A stretch of 64,000 nt of DNA from Miniphocaeibacter sp012841535 (GTDB lineage: Bacteria; Bacillota; Clostridia; Tissierellales; Peptoniphilaceae), in NCBI RefSeq assembly GCF_049274025.1, contig NZ_JBASRV010000017.1. One strand, written 5' to 3'. Both the position numbers and the translations under genes were made by a program. The notes under the pieces are model-generated. The model made no database searches. It was given only the letters and a program-made list of their open reading frames with translations, and was not told where the DNA came from. Positions 16,855 to 26,249 of the stretch are shown one piece after another; the first letter of the stretch is position 1; each line of letters starts with the position of its first letter.

Positions 16855-18150
16855 ATGAAAAAACAAGAAAAAATAAAAAAAATTGCCGACTATATTAAGT
16901 CCGGTGAGAAAAAACTAGAAGATATTACCATTGGTTTAGAAATGGAAAATTTTATTGTAAATAAAGATGATTTAAAAACCGTTTCATACTATGGTGAAAA
17001 TGGCGTAGGTGAAACACTGGAGTATTTAACTACTAAGGATTTTATTCCTTACAAAGAAGGAGAATATGTACTTGGATTAGAAAAAGGGGAACTGTCCATT
17101 AGTACAGAACCCGGTAGTCAATTTGAAGTTGCTATAAAGTCCAATACGGATATAAGGAATTTGGAAAATAAATTTAAAGAATTTTTTAATGAATTAGTAC
17201 CGTATTTAAATAGTAAAAATCAAATGCTAGTTTCATTAGGTTACCATCCAAATATGAAAATAGACGAAATAAAAATACTTCCTAAAAAAAGATATGACTA
17301 TATGTATGATTATTTTAAAAACAAGGGAACTATGGCTCATAATATGATGAAGGGGACTGCATCTTTACAAGTAACAATCGATTATTTAAATGAAGAGGAT
17401 TTTAAAAGGAAATACTTTCTGTCAAATGTATTAACTCCTATATTTTATGGCTTATTTGACAATACCTATATATTTGAAAAGGAACCATTAGAAACATATA
17501 CAATAAGGCAAAAGATTTGGGAAAATACAGACAAGGAAAGGTCAGGACTTTTTGAAATAGCTTTTGATGAAGATATAAGTTATGAAAAATATGCAGAAAA
17601 AATATTGAATACTCCTCCGATTTTTATTGAGAACAATGGTGAATATATCTATACGAAAAATAGAACTTTAGAGGACCTTGCAGATGAATATGAATTAGAT
17701 GAAGGTTTAATATTCCATGCACTATCTATAGTTTTTCCGGACATAAGGGTAAAAACCTATATTGAAATGAGAATGTTTGATTCAGTACCATACCCATTAA
17801 ATTTTGCAATAGTAGCCTTAATAAAAGGACTTTTTTACAATGAGGAAAATATAAAGAAAATGTGTGAAATTGCAAAAGGTACTAGCTATAAAGAGGCAAT
17901 AAGGGGAAAAGAAGAAGTTCAAAAACATGGTATTAATGCTGTTTATTTAAACAAGACGATTTTAGAACATGGAAAAACCTTAACAGAACTAGCATCAAAG
18001 GGTTTAGATGAAAATGAAAGAAATTACTTAGAACCTTTGAAAAAAATGTTGGATTCTAAAAGAACATTAAGGGATGAATTTAAAGAAATATATACAAAGG
18101 AAGGACTTAATGCTGCTGTAAAGCCAGTAGTATTAAAAACGGAAAAGTAA
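16855..18150 (+). CDS. gshA: Glutamate-cysteine ligase (GCS2-like)
   Basis: A 431-residue ATP-dependent ligase that joins glutamate (gamma-carboxyl) to cysteine. The opening TIGLEMENFIV, the STEPGSQFEVA segment that contributes metal and substrate contacts, KGTASLQVTIDY, and IEMRMFDSVPYPLNFA are characteristic of the plant/alpha-proteobacterial type and GCS2 family rather than the E. coli GshA type. It begins 10 nt after ybaK and ends exactly where the next gene begins. There is no fused GshF ATP-grasp domain; the second ligase is supplied by the neighbouring gene. Confidence 0.87.
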   Translation: MKKQEKIKKIADYIKSGEKKLEDITIGLEMENFIVNKDDLKTVSYYGENGVGETLEYLTTKDFIPYKEGEYVLGLEKGELSISTEPGSQFEVAIKSNTDIRNLENKFKEFFNELVPYLNSKNQMLVSLGYHPNMKIDEIKILPKKRYDYMYDYFKNKGTMAHNMMKGTASLQVTIDYLNEEDFKRKYFLSNVLTPIFYGLFDNTYIFEKEPLETYTIRQKIWENTDKERSGLFEIAFDEDISYEKYAEKILNTPPIFIENNGEYIYTKNRTLEDLADEYELDEGLIFHALSIVFPDIRVKTYIEMRMFDSVPYPLNFAIVALIKGLFYNEENIKKMCEIAKGTSYKEAIRGKEEVQKHGINAVYLNKTILEHGKTLTELASKGLDENERNYLEPLKKMLDSKRTLRDEFKEIYTKEGLNAAVKPVVLKTEK

Positions 18151-19476
18151 ATGTATAACGATAAATATGTAAATGAATATGTAAATATAATAAAAAAAGA
18201 TGAAAATTTTTATTATAAGGATTACTTAAATATGTTGGAAAAGGTAAAGAATTCAAATGCTATTTACAAGGGAGAACCAATACCTATTACCTATCAGGGT
18301 TTATTTTACGACAAGGAAAACAAAAAAGATTTTCAATATATGTCTGACATGTTAATGTCAATTACAAAAAAAATAACCAAAGAATATGTAAATAACAAAG
18401 AATATAGGAAATTATTTAAATTTTCAAAAGAGTTGGAAGAGTTAATAATTCATGACCCTGGTTATGATATACCTGTTCCCATCTGTAGATATGATGTTTT
18501 TTATAACGGGAGAGATAAATTTAAATTTGTAGAATTTAATACAGATGGCTCTTCTGCTATGAATGAAGATAATACCCTAGGTCCAATATTACTTGAAACA
18601 GAGGCAATGAAGGAGTTGTCTAAGAAATATAAACTATCAAATATTGATTTAATTAACTCCTGGGCTGAAATATCCTATGAAATGTATAAAAAATATAAGG
18701 GAAATAGGAAAAAGCCTAATGTAGCCATAGTGGACATATTGGAAATAGGAACTCCTTATGAATTTAGGGAATTTAAAAAAGCCTATGAAAAATTAGGATT
18801 AAACTGTGAAATTGTAGACATTAAGGACCTTGATTATAAAAATGGAAAATTAGTTTACGGTGACTATGAAATAGATTTAGTTTACAGGCGAATAGTAACA
18901 GTTGAATTAATGAAAATTCTTAAGGAAATACAACCATTTATCAATGCATATAAGGACAACGCATTTATGATGTTAGGCTCCTTTAGAAGTCAAATTATGC
19001 ATTATAAACCAACTTATAAAATATTTAGACTTGAGGAAACAAGAAAAATTCTATCTAAAGAGGAAAATGACTTTTTAGATAAATCAATTCCTTACACTGA
19101 AGACTTTGAAACAGAAGAGGATTATAATATAGTTAGTAAAAATAAGGACAACTATATTCTAAAGCCTATAGATGACTATGCCTCCCATGGAATATATACA
19201 GGAAGGGACCATAAGCAAGAGGAATTTGAAAAAATCTTAAGAAAAATACTGGCAACAGGCTATATTTATCAGGAATATTATGACATGGATCCAGTTCATT
19301 TTGTAGAATTTAACAAAGACGGAAAAATTGAAGTAAATGACTTTGGTGTAGTATTGGGAATGTTTATATATAATGAAAAATTTATAGCTCCTTATACAAG
19401 AATAGGAAAAGATAACTTAATTTCTGGAGCAAGGGACTACTATACAGCTCCAAATATTTTTATAGAAGAAAAATAA
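18151..19476 (+). CDS. Glutathionylspermidine-synthase-like ATP-grasp ligase
   Basis: A 441-residue protein resembling the synthetase domain of glutathionylspermidine synthase (GSP_synth). Supporting segments are VEFNTDGSSAMNEDNT (about 131-146), the nucleotide-site-like YILKPIDDYASHGIYTG, IYQEYYD, and ISGARDYYTAPNI near the end. Such enzymes use ATP to couple a peptide carboxylate to an amine. Its ATG follows the gshA stop with no spacer, so the two are surely co-translated and the substrate is probably gamma-Glu-Cys. The product could be glutathione, a spermidine conjugate or another thiol peptide; sequence alone cannot decide. No amidase domain is present. Confidence 0.78.
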   Translation: MYNDKYVNEYVNIIKKDENFYYKDYLNMLEKVKNSNAIYKGEPIPITYQGLFYDKENKKDFQYMSDMLMSITKKITKEYVNNKEYRKLFKFSKELEELIIHDPGYDIPVPICRYDVFYNGRDKFKFVEFNTDGSSAMNEDNTLGPILLETEAMKELSKKYKLSNIDLINSWAEISYEMYKKYKGNRKKPNVAIVDILEIGTPYEFREFKKAYEKLGLNCEIVDIKDLDYKNGKLVYGDYEIDLVYRRIVTVELMKILKEIQPFINAYKDNAFMMLGSFRSQIMHYKPTYKIFRLEETRKILSKEENDFLDKSIPYTEDFETEEDYNIVSKNKDNYILKPIDDYASHGIYTGRDHKQEEFEKILRKILATGYIYQEYYDMDPVHFVEFNKDGKIEVNDFGVVLGMFIYNEKFIAPYTRIGKDNLISGARDYYTAPNIFIEEK

Positions 19477-19494
19477 TATATAGGAGGTGTTTAT

Positions 19495-20421
19495 TTGTCG
19501 AGTTTACAAAGTACCATGTTGGTATTATTTGGAGTAATAATAATTGGATACATAGCAGGAAAAGTTGGATTTATTAATGAAAATTCCAATATGACCTTTT
19601 CTACCTTAATGTTATATATTACATCTCCATTACTTATTATTTCCTCTATATCAACAAGTGAATCAGGGCCTATACCGGTAAATATATTTTTAGTAATGGC
19701 AATAGGAGTAATAACATATATTGCCCTTATAGTGTTTGCGAGAATATATGTAAAAATAATGCCCTTAAATAAATTTGAACTTCCTGTCCATGAAGTAGTA
19801 ATGATATTTGGAAATGTAGCATTTTTAGGATATCCTGTATTTCAATCATTATTAGGGGATTCTGCTATATTTGTTTCAACAATAATGAACCTACCCTTTA
19901 ATATATTACTTTTTTCCTATGGCATGTATTTATTTACAAAGGACATAACAACAGATGGAAAAAAAGGGTTAAAGAGCCTAATAAATCCGGGATTTTTAGC
20001 AGCAATTATTGCCTTGGTAATATACTTAACAGGAATAAAAATTCCCTATGTGTTAAATGAAATATTTGCTTCAATCGGTAATATTACAATTCCACTATCT
20101 ATGTTGATGATAGGCTCATCCCTAGCAACAATAGAAATAAAATACTTATTTAAGGACTATAAGATTCTAGTATATTCTTTAATTAAATTAGTAGTTTTAC
20201 CAGTACTGGTATTTGTAATAACAAGATTAATTGGACTAGATGATTACTTAATAAAGATGATAACATTAAATGTAGGATTTCCGGCAGCATCAATGGTTGT
20301 AATGCTTGCTACACAATATAAGAAAAGTATTCGTTCAGCTTCCATAGCTGTATTTATGAGTACCTTATTGTCAGTTATAACAATACCATTAATAGAAAAA
20401 TACCTGTTTTCACTATTATAG
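19495..20421 (+). CDS. AEC-family (auxin efflux carrier-like) transporter
   Basis: A 308-residue membrane protein with about ten predicted helices in the two-bundle arrangement of the AEC/BASS fold. Typical stretches are GVIIIGYIAGKVGFI near the start, FGNVAFLGYP in the middle and LNVGFPAASMVVMLA near the end. Family members export organic anions such as malate. The start is TTG 19495, required by the perfect AGGAGGTG at 19482-19489. It follows the ligase gene by 18 nt and closes the thiol cluster at a terminator, so it may export the thiol or an anion used in its synthesis. Confidence 0.87.
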   Translation: MSSLQSTMLVLFGVIIIGYIAGKVGFINENSNMTFSTLMLYITSPLLIISSISTSESGPIPVNIFLVMAIGVITYIALIVFARIYVKIMPLNKFELPVHEVVMIFGNVAFLGYPVFQSLLGDSAIFVSTIMNLPFNILLFSYGMYLFTKDITTDGKKGLKSLINPGFLAAIIALVIYLTGIKIPYVLNEIFASIGNITIPLSMLMIGSSLATIEIKYLFKDYKILVYSLIKLVVLPVLVFVITRLIGLDDYLIKMITLNVGFPAASMVVMLATQYKKSIRSASIAVFMSTLLSVITIPLIEKYLFSLL

Positions 20422-20458
20422 AATATAAAAGAGAAATATCTCTTTTATATTCTTTTTT
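20421..20458. terminator. Bidirectional terminator between AEC gene and lysA
   Basis: GAATATAAAAGAGA and TCTCTTTTATATTC pair perfectly around AATA and are followed by TTTTTT. The stem starts at the last base of the plus-strand stop, and the minus-strand lysA stop follows at 20462. Confidence 0.88.
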
Positions 20459-20461
20459 GTA

Positions 20462-21703
20462 CTAGAAAAAATCTTTTATTGTAGCAAAATAATCATCTAA
20501 GGTTTCGGCCCTTCTTATTAACTTTACATCTCCATTTTCTTGTAAAAGTAGTTCTGCAGAACGTAGTTTGCCATTGTAATTATATCCCATAGAATGACCG
20601 TGGGCTCCGGTGTCATGAATTATTAAGACATCTCCAATATTAATTTCCGGCATCTTTCTATTAATGGCAAACTTATCGTTATTTTCACATAAGGAGCCGG
20701 TAATATCATATAAATTGGTATTAGTCAGGTTTTCCTTACCGGAAATGCTTATATGATGGTAGGCTCCATACATGGCAGGTCGAATTAAATTAGCTGCTGA
20801 AGCATCTAAACCAATATAGTTTTTGTAGGTTTCTTTTTTATGAATTACCCTGGTAATTAATTGACCATTAGGCCCTGTAATATATCTACCAAGCTCTGTA
20901 AAAATAGAAATATTATCAAGATTATAGGGTTTTAAAATTCTATTATATTCATTTTTGACCATTTCACCAATTGTAAAAATATTATTAGCCTCTTCCTCAG
21001 GTTTATATGGTATACCAATACCACCGGAAAGATTTATAAAGGATAGGGAAATGCCTGTTTCCTTTTTTAGCCAAACAGCAGTTTCAAAAAGCATTGCTGC
21101 AAGGGCCGGATAATACTCATTTCCTAGGGTATTACTGGTGAGAAAGGCATGTAAGCCAAAGTTTTTTACGCCTTTTTCCTTAAGTAGTAGAAATCCTTTT
21201 TTCAGTTGCTCTTTTGTAAAGCCATACTTAGCATCTTTTGGATTATCCATTATATTATTATGTATTTTAAATTCACCGGGATTATATCTACAACAAATGG
21301 TATTTGGAAGACCGGCATGTTTTTCTAAATAGGAAATATGGGAGAAGTCATCTAAGTTAATAATAGCCTTTAGTTCCCTTGCTTTTACATATTCCTCGTA
21401 AGGTGTTGCATTAGAAGAAAACATAATGTTATCTTCCTTAAAACCTGTTTTTTCAGCTAAAATTAATTCTGCCATACTGGAACAGTCAAGTCCACAGCCT
21501 TCTTCTTTCATGATTTTTAATATTTCCGGAGTAGGAGTAGCCTTTACAGCAAAATATTCTTTAAAGCCCTTATTCCAAGAAAAGGCCTTATATAAATTTC
21601 TTATATTATCTCTTATTCCTTTTTCACTATAAATATGAAAAGGAGTAGGATATTCTTTAATAACTTCTAATAATTTTTCATTATTTAAAAAAGATTTTTT
21701 CAT
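20462..21703 (-). CDS. lysA: Diaminopimelate decarboxylase
   Basis: A 413-residue PLP-dependent fold-III decarboxylase converting meso-diaminopimelate to lysine. The PLP lysine is Lys54 in YFAVKATPTPEIL, followed by GCGLDCSSMAEL, the phosphate-site LSGGIGIPY and the ELGRYITGPNG segment; the C-terminal CENNDKFA and DTGAHGHSMGYNYNG contain the second-subunit cysteine and the tyrosine typical of this family. The HGHSMGYNYN ending fits LysA better than carboxynorspermidine decarboxylase. AAGGAG precedes ATG 21703. It stands alone, without other lysine genes. Confidence 0.92.
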   Translation of the reverse strand: MKKSFLNNEKLLEVIKEYPTPFHIYSEKGIRDNIRNLYKAFSWNKGFKEYFAVKATPTPEILKIMKEEGCGLDCSSMAELILAEKTGFKEDNIMFSSNATPYEEYVKARELKAIINLDDFSHISYLEKHAGLPNTICCRYNPGEFKIHNNIMDNPKDAKYGFTKEQLKKGFLLLKEKGVKNFGLHAFLTSNTLGNEYYPALAAMLFETAVWLKKETGISLSFINLSGGIGIPYKPEEEANNIFTIGEMVKNEYNRILKPYNLDNISIFTELGRYITGPNGQLITRVIHKKETYKNYIGLDASAANLIRPAMYGAYHHISISGKENLTNTNLYDITGSLCENNDKFAINRKMPEINIGDVLIIHDTGAHGHSMGYNYNGKLRSAELLLQENGDVKLIRRAETLDDYFATIKDFF

Positions 21704-21856
21704 TATTTCTCCTTAAATTACCTATTAATATTATTAATACCACTATGGTATAATCTATTATAATTATACAGTATTGGCCTTACTTAGCAATATAGGAGAT
21801 ATGCTTGTTTAAAAATAAAGATAATATGTTTCTATACATTTTAAGGGAGATAATAG

Positions 21857-22396
21857 ATGATTGAGTTAAAATACTTTGAAAAAACCGACTTCCAACAGTT
21901 AATTAATTTGATAGACTCTAGGGAGTTTTTACTTCAGTGGAGTGGCAATACCTTTAAATATCCATTAACAAAGGAGCAGTTAGAAAAATATATTAAAGAT
22001 GCAAATTATGAAAGTTCAAATAAATTGGTATTTAAAATTAGGAATAAAAATATTAATAAGACAATAGGCCATATTGCCATTTTAAATATAGATAAAAATA
22101 ATAGGGTTGCAAGAATAGGAGCAGTTTTAATAGGAGATGAAGAATTCAGAGGAAAAGGCTTTGGGCAAAAGGCAATAAAGGAAGTTTTAAAGGTTGTTTT
22201 TAATGATTTAAATCTTCATAAGGCAAGCCTTGGAGTTTTTGATTTTAACAAATCTGCTCTAAAATGTTATGAAAATATAGGTTTTAAAAAAGATGGTTTA
22301 ATAAGGGATTCTTTAAAAAATGGAAATGAGTATTGGAACCTTTGGGAAATGAGTATATTGGAAGAAGAATGGAAGCAGATAAATAAAGAGGGATAA
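21857..22396 (+). CDS. GNAT N-acetyltransferase, RimJ/RimL-like
   Basis: A 179-residue GNAT protein. Motif A, the acetyl-CoA pyrophosphate loop, is visible in DEEFRGKGFGQKAIKEVL, and the C-terminal GVFDFNKSALKCYENIGFKKDG is motif B. The opening ELKYFEKTDFQQLINLI is RimJ/RimL-like. Substrate unknown. GGGAG precedes ATG 21857. A monocistronic gene between lysA (divergent) and an AraC regulator (convergent). Confidence 0.88.
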   Translation: MIELKYFEKTDFQQLINLIDSREFLLQWSGNTFKYPLTKEQLEKYIKDANYESSNKLVFKIRNKNINKTIGHIAILNIDKNNRVARIGAVLIGDEEFRGKGFGQKAIKEVLKVVFNDLNLHKASLGVFDFNKSALKCYENIGFKKDGLIRDSLKNGNEYWNLWEMSILEEEWKQINKEG

Positions 22397-22427
22397 ATAA
22401 TAAAATATAAAGATATCAAAAATTATT

Positions 22428-22464
22428 AAAAAAAGATGAGTTATGTAGACAACCCATCTTTTTT
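22428..22464. terminator. Bidirectional terminator
   Basis: An A-run, a GATG(A)GTT / AAC(C)CATC stem and a T-run form a hairpin between the converging GNAT and AraC genes. Confidence 0.8.
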
Positions 22465-22470
22465 AATTTA

Positions 22471-23319
22471 TTACTTTTTTATAACAGGAATCCAAACTTC
22501 ATATTTGGCATTATTTGGGTCCGGATTTATATAAACCTCTATATCCGGGCCATTGGCATATTCATAGCCGGAAGTTGGAAACCACTCTGTAATAATTCTC
22601 TCTTCTAATTCTTGAATGGACTGTCCTGTACCGGAGCCTGAGAAAATAGCCCAAGTAAAAGAAGGGACAATATATTCTTTAAAATTATTTCCAATAGGTT
22701 TTGAACTGGAAACAGCTATAAAGTATCTCCATTCTTGGTCATTATTACAGGCAGAAACTCCTAACATTCCCCTTGGTTCTTCGTTCATTAGAGATACTAG
22801 TGTTGAAATAGTTCCATTTGTAGAAGCCTCTTCCCACATTTTAGGAACTATTTTAAAGTTCTCCTCTATATTTTTATGTAATTTTTCTGATATTCCTACA
22901 ATACGAAATTCTGTTTTTTCTTCAATTCGATAATTCATTTCCTCTACCCCTTTAATAGTCATTTTAAAACTTATAGGTGGATAGGATTTTATAGAAGTAT
23001 CATGTTTTCTTGCCTTTGTTGGACTTATTCCATGTATATTTTGAAAGGCTCTATTAAATGCCGTTGGAGATGTGTAGCCGTATTTTAATCCTATGTCTAT
23101 GATTTTCTCATTACTATTTAATAAATCTACAGCAGCCAAGGACATACGCCTTCTTCTAATATATTCAGCCAAGGAAACACCTGCCATATACCCAAACATC
23201 CTTTGAAAATGATATGTAGAACAACAGGCTATTTTTGCAAGTTTTTCATAGTTTATTTCTTCTGTAATATTATCTTCAATATAGTCTATTGCCATATTTA
23301 GATTATTTATCCATTCCAT
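22471..23319 (-). CDS. AraC-family regulator with GyrI-like domain
   Basis: A 282-residue regulator. Residues 8-105 hold the two AraC helix-turn-helix units (IDYIEDNITEEINYEKLAKI, then GISPTKARK). Residues 125-282 form a GyrI-like effector domain (YRIEEKTEFRIVGISEKL near its start), the same architecture as Rob and the B. subtilis-type AraC/GyrI regulators of multidrug response. It has no adjacent transporter. AGAGG precedes ATG 23319. This is the second GyrI-domain regulator in the window, after the MerR protein at 5.3 kb. Confidence 0.9.
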   Translation of the reverse strand: MEWINNLNMAIDYIEDNITEEINYEKLAKIACCSTYHFQRMFGYMAGVSLAEYIRRRRMSLAAVDLLNSNEKIIDIGLKYGYTSPTAFNRAFQNIHGISPTKARKHDTSIKSYPPISFKMTIKGVEEMNYRIEEKTEFRIVGISEKLHKNIEENFKIVPKMWEEASTNGTISTLVSLMNEEPRGMLGVSACNNDQEWRYFIAVSSSKPIGNNFKEYIVPSFTWAIFSGSGTGQSIQELEERIITEWFPTSGYEYANGPDIEVYINPDPNNAKYEVWIPVIKK

Positions 23320-23398
23320 TATTTACCTCTTTTTATAATTATTATAGGAAAAACAAAAAATATAGTCTGCTCTTTTTATGCACAAAAAAGAGAGCTTA

Positions 23399-24049
23399 TT
23401 ACAAATATTTAGAAGCTTCTTTTATACTTAGCTTATCCAGAAAACTTTTATTATCTTCAATAAAATTTTTAACCCATTTAACATTGGTTTTACTATAATC
23501 CCTTAAGGCCCAGCCAATTGCCTTATTAATAAAAAACTCATTGGAGCCGAAATTATTCTTTAATATTTCTTCTAATAACTTTGTATTGGTCTTTTCTTTC
23601 CTATGAAGTTGATGAATTATTGAAATTCTTCTAATCCAAATATTTTCGTCTACTGACCAGGAGATCATTTTACTATTAATCTTATAATTAAGTCCAATTT
23701 CACTTAATATACTATAAAAATTGTCAACAGAATCCCACCAGGCCTTATCGACTATATAGTTTTTTATTGTTGGTAAATCAGTATCCGATAACTCCTTCTT
23801 CTTAAGTTTTAAATAATCTATAGCAAGATATTGAAATTCCCTTTCTTCCTGCACCCAAAGGGAGTTGAAAATAGTCCAGGAAAATTCTTCCCTTCTTAGT
23901 TTTTTTAAATACTCTTTAGAAATTTCACGTCTTTCCGGGGATTTTATGCCTAGGAATTTAAATTTATTTAACATATATTTTTCCATAGGAATACTATTTT
24001 CTTCATTTTTGTTCTTATGCATTTTCAAGATTAAGCTTTCCGTATTCAT
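23399..24049 (-). CDS. DNA alkylation repair protein, AlkD-like
   Basis: A 216-residue all-helical HEAT-like-repeat protein. AlkD proteins are glycosylases for N3- and N7-alkylpurines. The GIKSPERREISKEY start, the DKAWWDSVDNF block holding the conserved tryptophans and aspartate, IRRISIIHQL, and the FFINKAIGWALRDYSK block agree well with the family. ATG 24049 has GGAG 7 nt upstream and lies 35 nt inside the glycosyltransferase gene, a long overlap implying translational coupling. It is the last gene of a minus-strand chain starting with an ABC transporter. Confidence 0.9.
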   Translation of the reverse strand: MNTESLILKMHKNKNEENSIPMEKYMLNKFKFLGIKSPERREISKEYLKKLRREEFSWTIFNSLWVQEEREFQYLAIDYLKLKKKELSDTDLPTIKNYIVDKAWWDSVDNFYSILSEIGLNYKINSKMISWSVDENIWIRRISIIHQLHRKEKTNTKLLEEILKNNFGSNEFFINKAIGWALRDYSKTNVKWVKNFIEDNKSFLDKLSIKEASKYL

Positions 24050-25295
24050 TTAATTCTCCATAGTTTTCTCTTGTAATTTCATCAAATATTTCATTTGCAA
24101 TATTTTTCCATGAATGTTTAGCAACGGAATTTAAAACTTCATCTGAAATTCTTTCTTTGTTTTTAACCCTTTGAACCTGTAGGTCTATAGCCTTTGCCAG
24201 TCTATTTATAAATTCCGGAATATCTTTTTCATATGGTGTGTCTACATTTTTAAGTCTTGGAAGGTCAACATATTCTATAGCCTTGGAATTATTAACATCA
24301 TCTCCTAAAACTTCCATTAGTGCATCTAGTTTTGTAGAAACTATATACATTCCACTAGCCAAGGCTTCAATAGCAACAAGGCCAAGTCCTTCATAATAGG
24401 AAGGAAGTACAAAAATACTAGAATACCTAAAAAGATGGGCTAAAGATTTTTGGTTTTTTGCATTAAATAGTTTTATATTTTCCGTTCCCTTTAGTTTTTC
24501 GTGAATTCTATTAATATTTTCCCCTTGGGGAGTTCCTATTATATTTAGTATTATATTTTTTCCATAATTCAGTTGTTTATAGGCGTCAATAAGTTCAAAT
24601 ACACCTTTTGCATTAGCAATTTTTCCAGCGTAAACTACATTTATAAATTGATTGTTTTCATCGTAGCGAAGTTTCTCATCCTTATAAAAATAGTCCTGAT
24701 TGTATCCACCACCGGAAACATAGATTTTATCTTCGTCAATATTATAGGTACTTACTATTTCAGGAACTTGATTTTCACTTAAGGCAAAGACCTTGTCTAA
24801 CCTATTTAAATTTTTCACATATCTATTTTTAAGTCTAGGATTTTGTAAAGCCTGTCTAATATCTGTACCATGGCAAATACCAACTATTTTGTCACATCTA
24901 TCCCTTAATAAATCCAAGGTTAAGGAAGTTAATATCCAAAGATGATGACAAATTATTATATCCGGTTTAATTTCATTATAGGCATTTAATATTTGAACTT
25001 TAAAATTATTAAGCCATGTATTAAGCATTTTAGGGGTCATATCCTTGTAACAAGTGCTATTATATGGCATTACATCGCTCATTCCAACAATATGAAAACC
25101 CAGTTTGCCATTATTAAAGTGGATTGGAAATTTATTTTCATCAGCTATAATATCAAAATCGTATTCAATACAGTCTTGATGACCATAAATAGCATAGTTT
25201 TCATTGTTTTTATTTAATTCTTTTATTAGGTTTGAAAAGTAAACTCCACTTCCAGTTTTAGAGGGAAGTTGAGCTATAATATGCAGAATTTTCAT
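24015..25295 (-). CDS. Glycosyltransferase family 4
   Basis: A 426-residue GT-B enzyme. The N-terminal domain begins MKILHIIAQLPSKTGSGVYF with the acceptor-side glycine loop. The C-terminal nucleotide-sugar domain has VYAGKIANAKGVFELIDA and the EX7E motif in YYEGLGLVAIEALASG. No signal or membrane segment is seen. The sugar donor and acceptor are unknown. AAGGAG precedes ATG 25295. It begins 9 nt after the ABC ATPase gene and overlaps the alkD-like gene, an odd position for a glycosyltransferase because neither neighbour concerns glycans. Confidence 0.9.
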   Translation of the reverse strand: MKILHIIAQLPSKTGSGVYFSNLIKELNKNNENYAIYGHQDCIEYDFDIIADENKFPIHFNNGKLGFHIVGMSDVMPYNSTCYKDMTPKMLNTWLNNFKVQILNAYNEIKPDIIICHHLWILTSLTLDLLRDRCDKIVGICHGTDIRQALQNPRLKNRYVKNLNRLDKVFALSENQVPEIVSTYNIDEDKIYVSGGGYNQDYFYKDEKLRYDENNQFINVVYAGKIANAKGVFELIDAYKQLNYGKNIILNIIGTPQGENINRIHEKLKGTENIKLFNAKNQKSLAHLFRYSSIFVLPSYYEGLGLVAIEALASGMYIVSTKLDALMEVLGDDVNNSKAIEYVDLPRLKNVDTPYEKDIPEFINRLAKAIDLQVQRVKNKERISDEVLNSVAKHSWKNIANEIFDEITRENYGELNEYGKLNLENA

Positions 25296-25304
25296 AAAAT
25301 CTCC

Positions 25305-26249
25305 TTAATTTATTATGTTTAACTTATAGTCTATGTAGACATTGTCGCCTATTTTAAAGTCCGTATTATTTAAGGTGGTAATTTTTAATAAGTTTCCTCT
25401 ATTGTCCTTTACCTTGTAATTAATAATTTGACCTGTAAAATATTTTTCCAAAATTATAGCATTAGATTGCTCTGTAGGTTTTTCTATTCTTATTTTTTCA
25501 GGACGAATATAATATTTTGAACCATTTTTATCTATTATATTAGATGTTCCAATAAAGTTTAAGGTAAATAGATTATTTGGTTTAAAATAAATATCTTCAG
25601 CTGTGCCCATATCGGCAATTTTTCCCTTGTCCATTAATATTATTCTGTCGGCAATGGAAAAGGCTTCCTCCTGGTCATGAGTTACAAAAATTGTTGTTAG
25701 GCTTAACTCATTATGGATTCTTTTTATTTCTGAACGAAGTTCAACTCTTAGTAGTGCGTCTAAATTTGAAAGAGGCTCATCTAAAAGCAGTAATTTAGGC
25801 TCTACTACTAAACTTCTAGCTAGGGCTACTCTTTGTCTTTCACCACCACTTAATTCATTTATTTTTTTGTTTTCATATCCATGTAATTTTACCAATTCCA
25901 TCATATTAATAGCCATTGAATAGGCTTGCTTTTTAGCTATATTTTTAAATTTAAGCCCATATTTTATATTTTCAATTACAGTCATATGAGGAAATAGTCC
26001 ATAGGACTGAAAGACAGTAGAAACCTCCCTGTCCTCAGGAAAGAGATTTGTAATATTTTTATTGTCTAAAATTATACTTCCACTGTTGATTTTAATAAAG
26101 CCACCAATACAATTTAATACGGTGGTTTTTCCACAACCACTAGGGCCAAGTAAACATATTAATTCATTTTTATTTATTTCTAAATTAAAATCCTTTAGTA
26201 TGGTATTTTTGCCATAACTCTTATTTAAATTTTCGATTTTTAAAAACAT
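25305..26249 (-). CDS. ABC transporter ATP-binding protein (Fbp/Afu/Pot type)
   Basis: A 314-residue ATPase. Walker A GPSGCGKTT, Q-loop VFQSYGLFPH, signature LSGGERQRVALAR, Walker B LLLLDEPLSNLD and the switch histidine in VTHDQEEAF are all intact. A C-terminal TOBE-like beta domain (about 240-314) marks the family that energises iron(III), spermidine, phosphonate or sugar-phosphate importers. The start overlaps the permease stop by 1 nt, so the two are coupled. Confidence 0.93.
   Translation of the reverse strand: MFLKIENLNKSYGKNTILKDFNLEINKNELICLLGPSGCGKTTVLNCIGGFIKINSGSIILDNKNITNLFPEDREVSTVFQSYGLFPHMTVIENIKYGLKFKNIAKKQAYSMAINMMELVKLHGYENKKINELSGGERQRVALARSLVVEPKLLLLDEPLSNLDALLRVELRSEIKRIHNELSLTTIFVTHDQEEAFSIADRIILMDKGKIADMGTAEDIYFKPNNLFTLNFIGTSNIIDKNGSKYYIRPEKIRIEKPTEQSNAIILEKYFTGQIINYKVKDNRGNLLKITTLNNTDFKIGDNVYIDYKLNIIN

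Noticed and set aside
22616..22933. 105-codon plus-strand open frame inside the AraC-type gene
   Set aside because: It is antisense to the GyrI-like domain, without a ribosome site or recognisable product.
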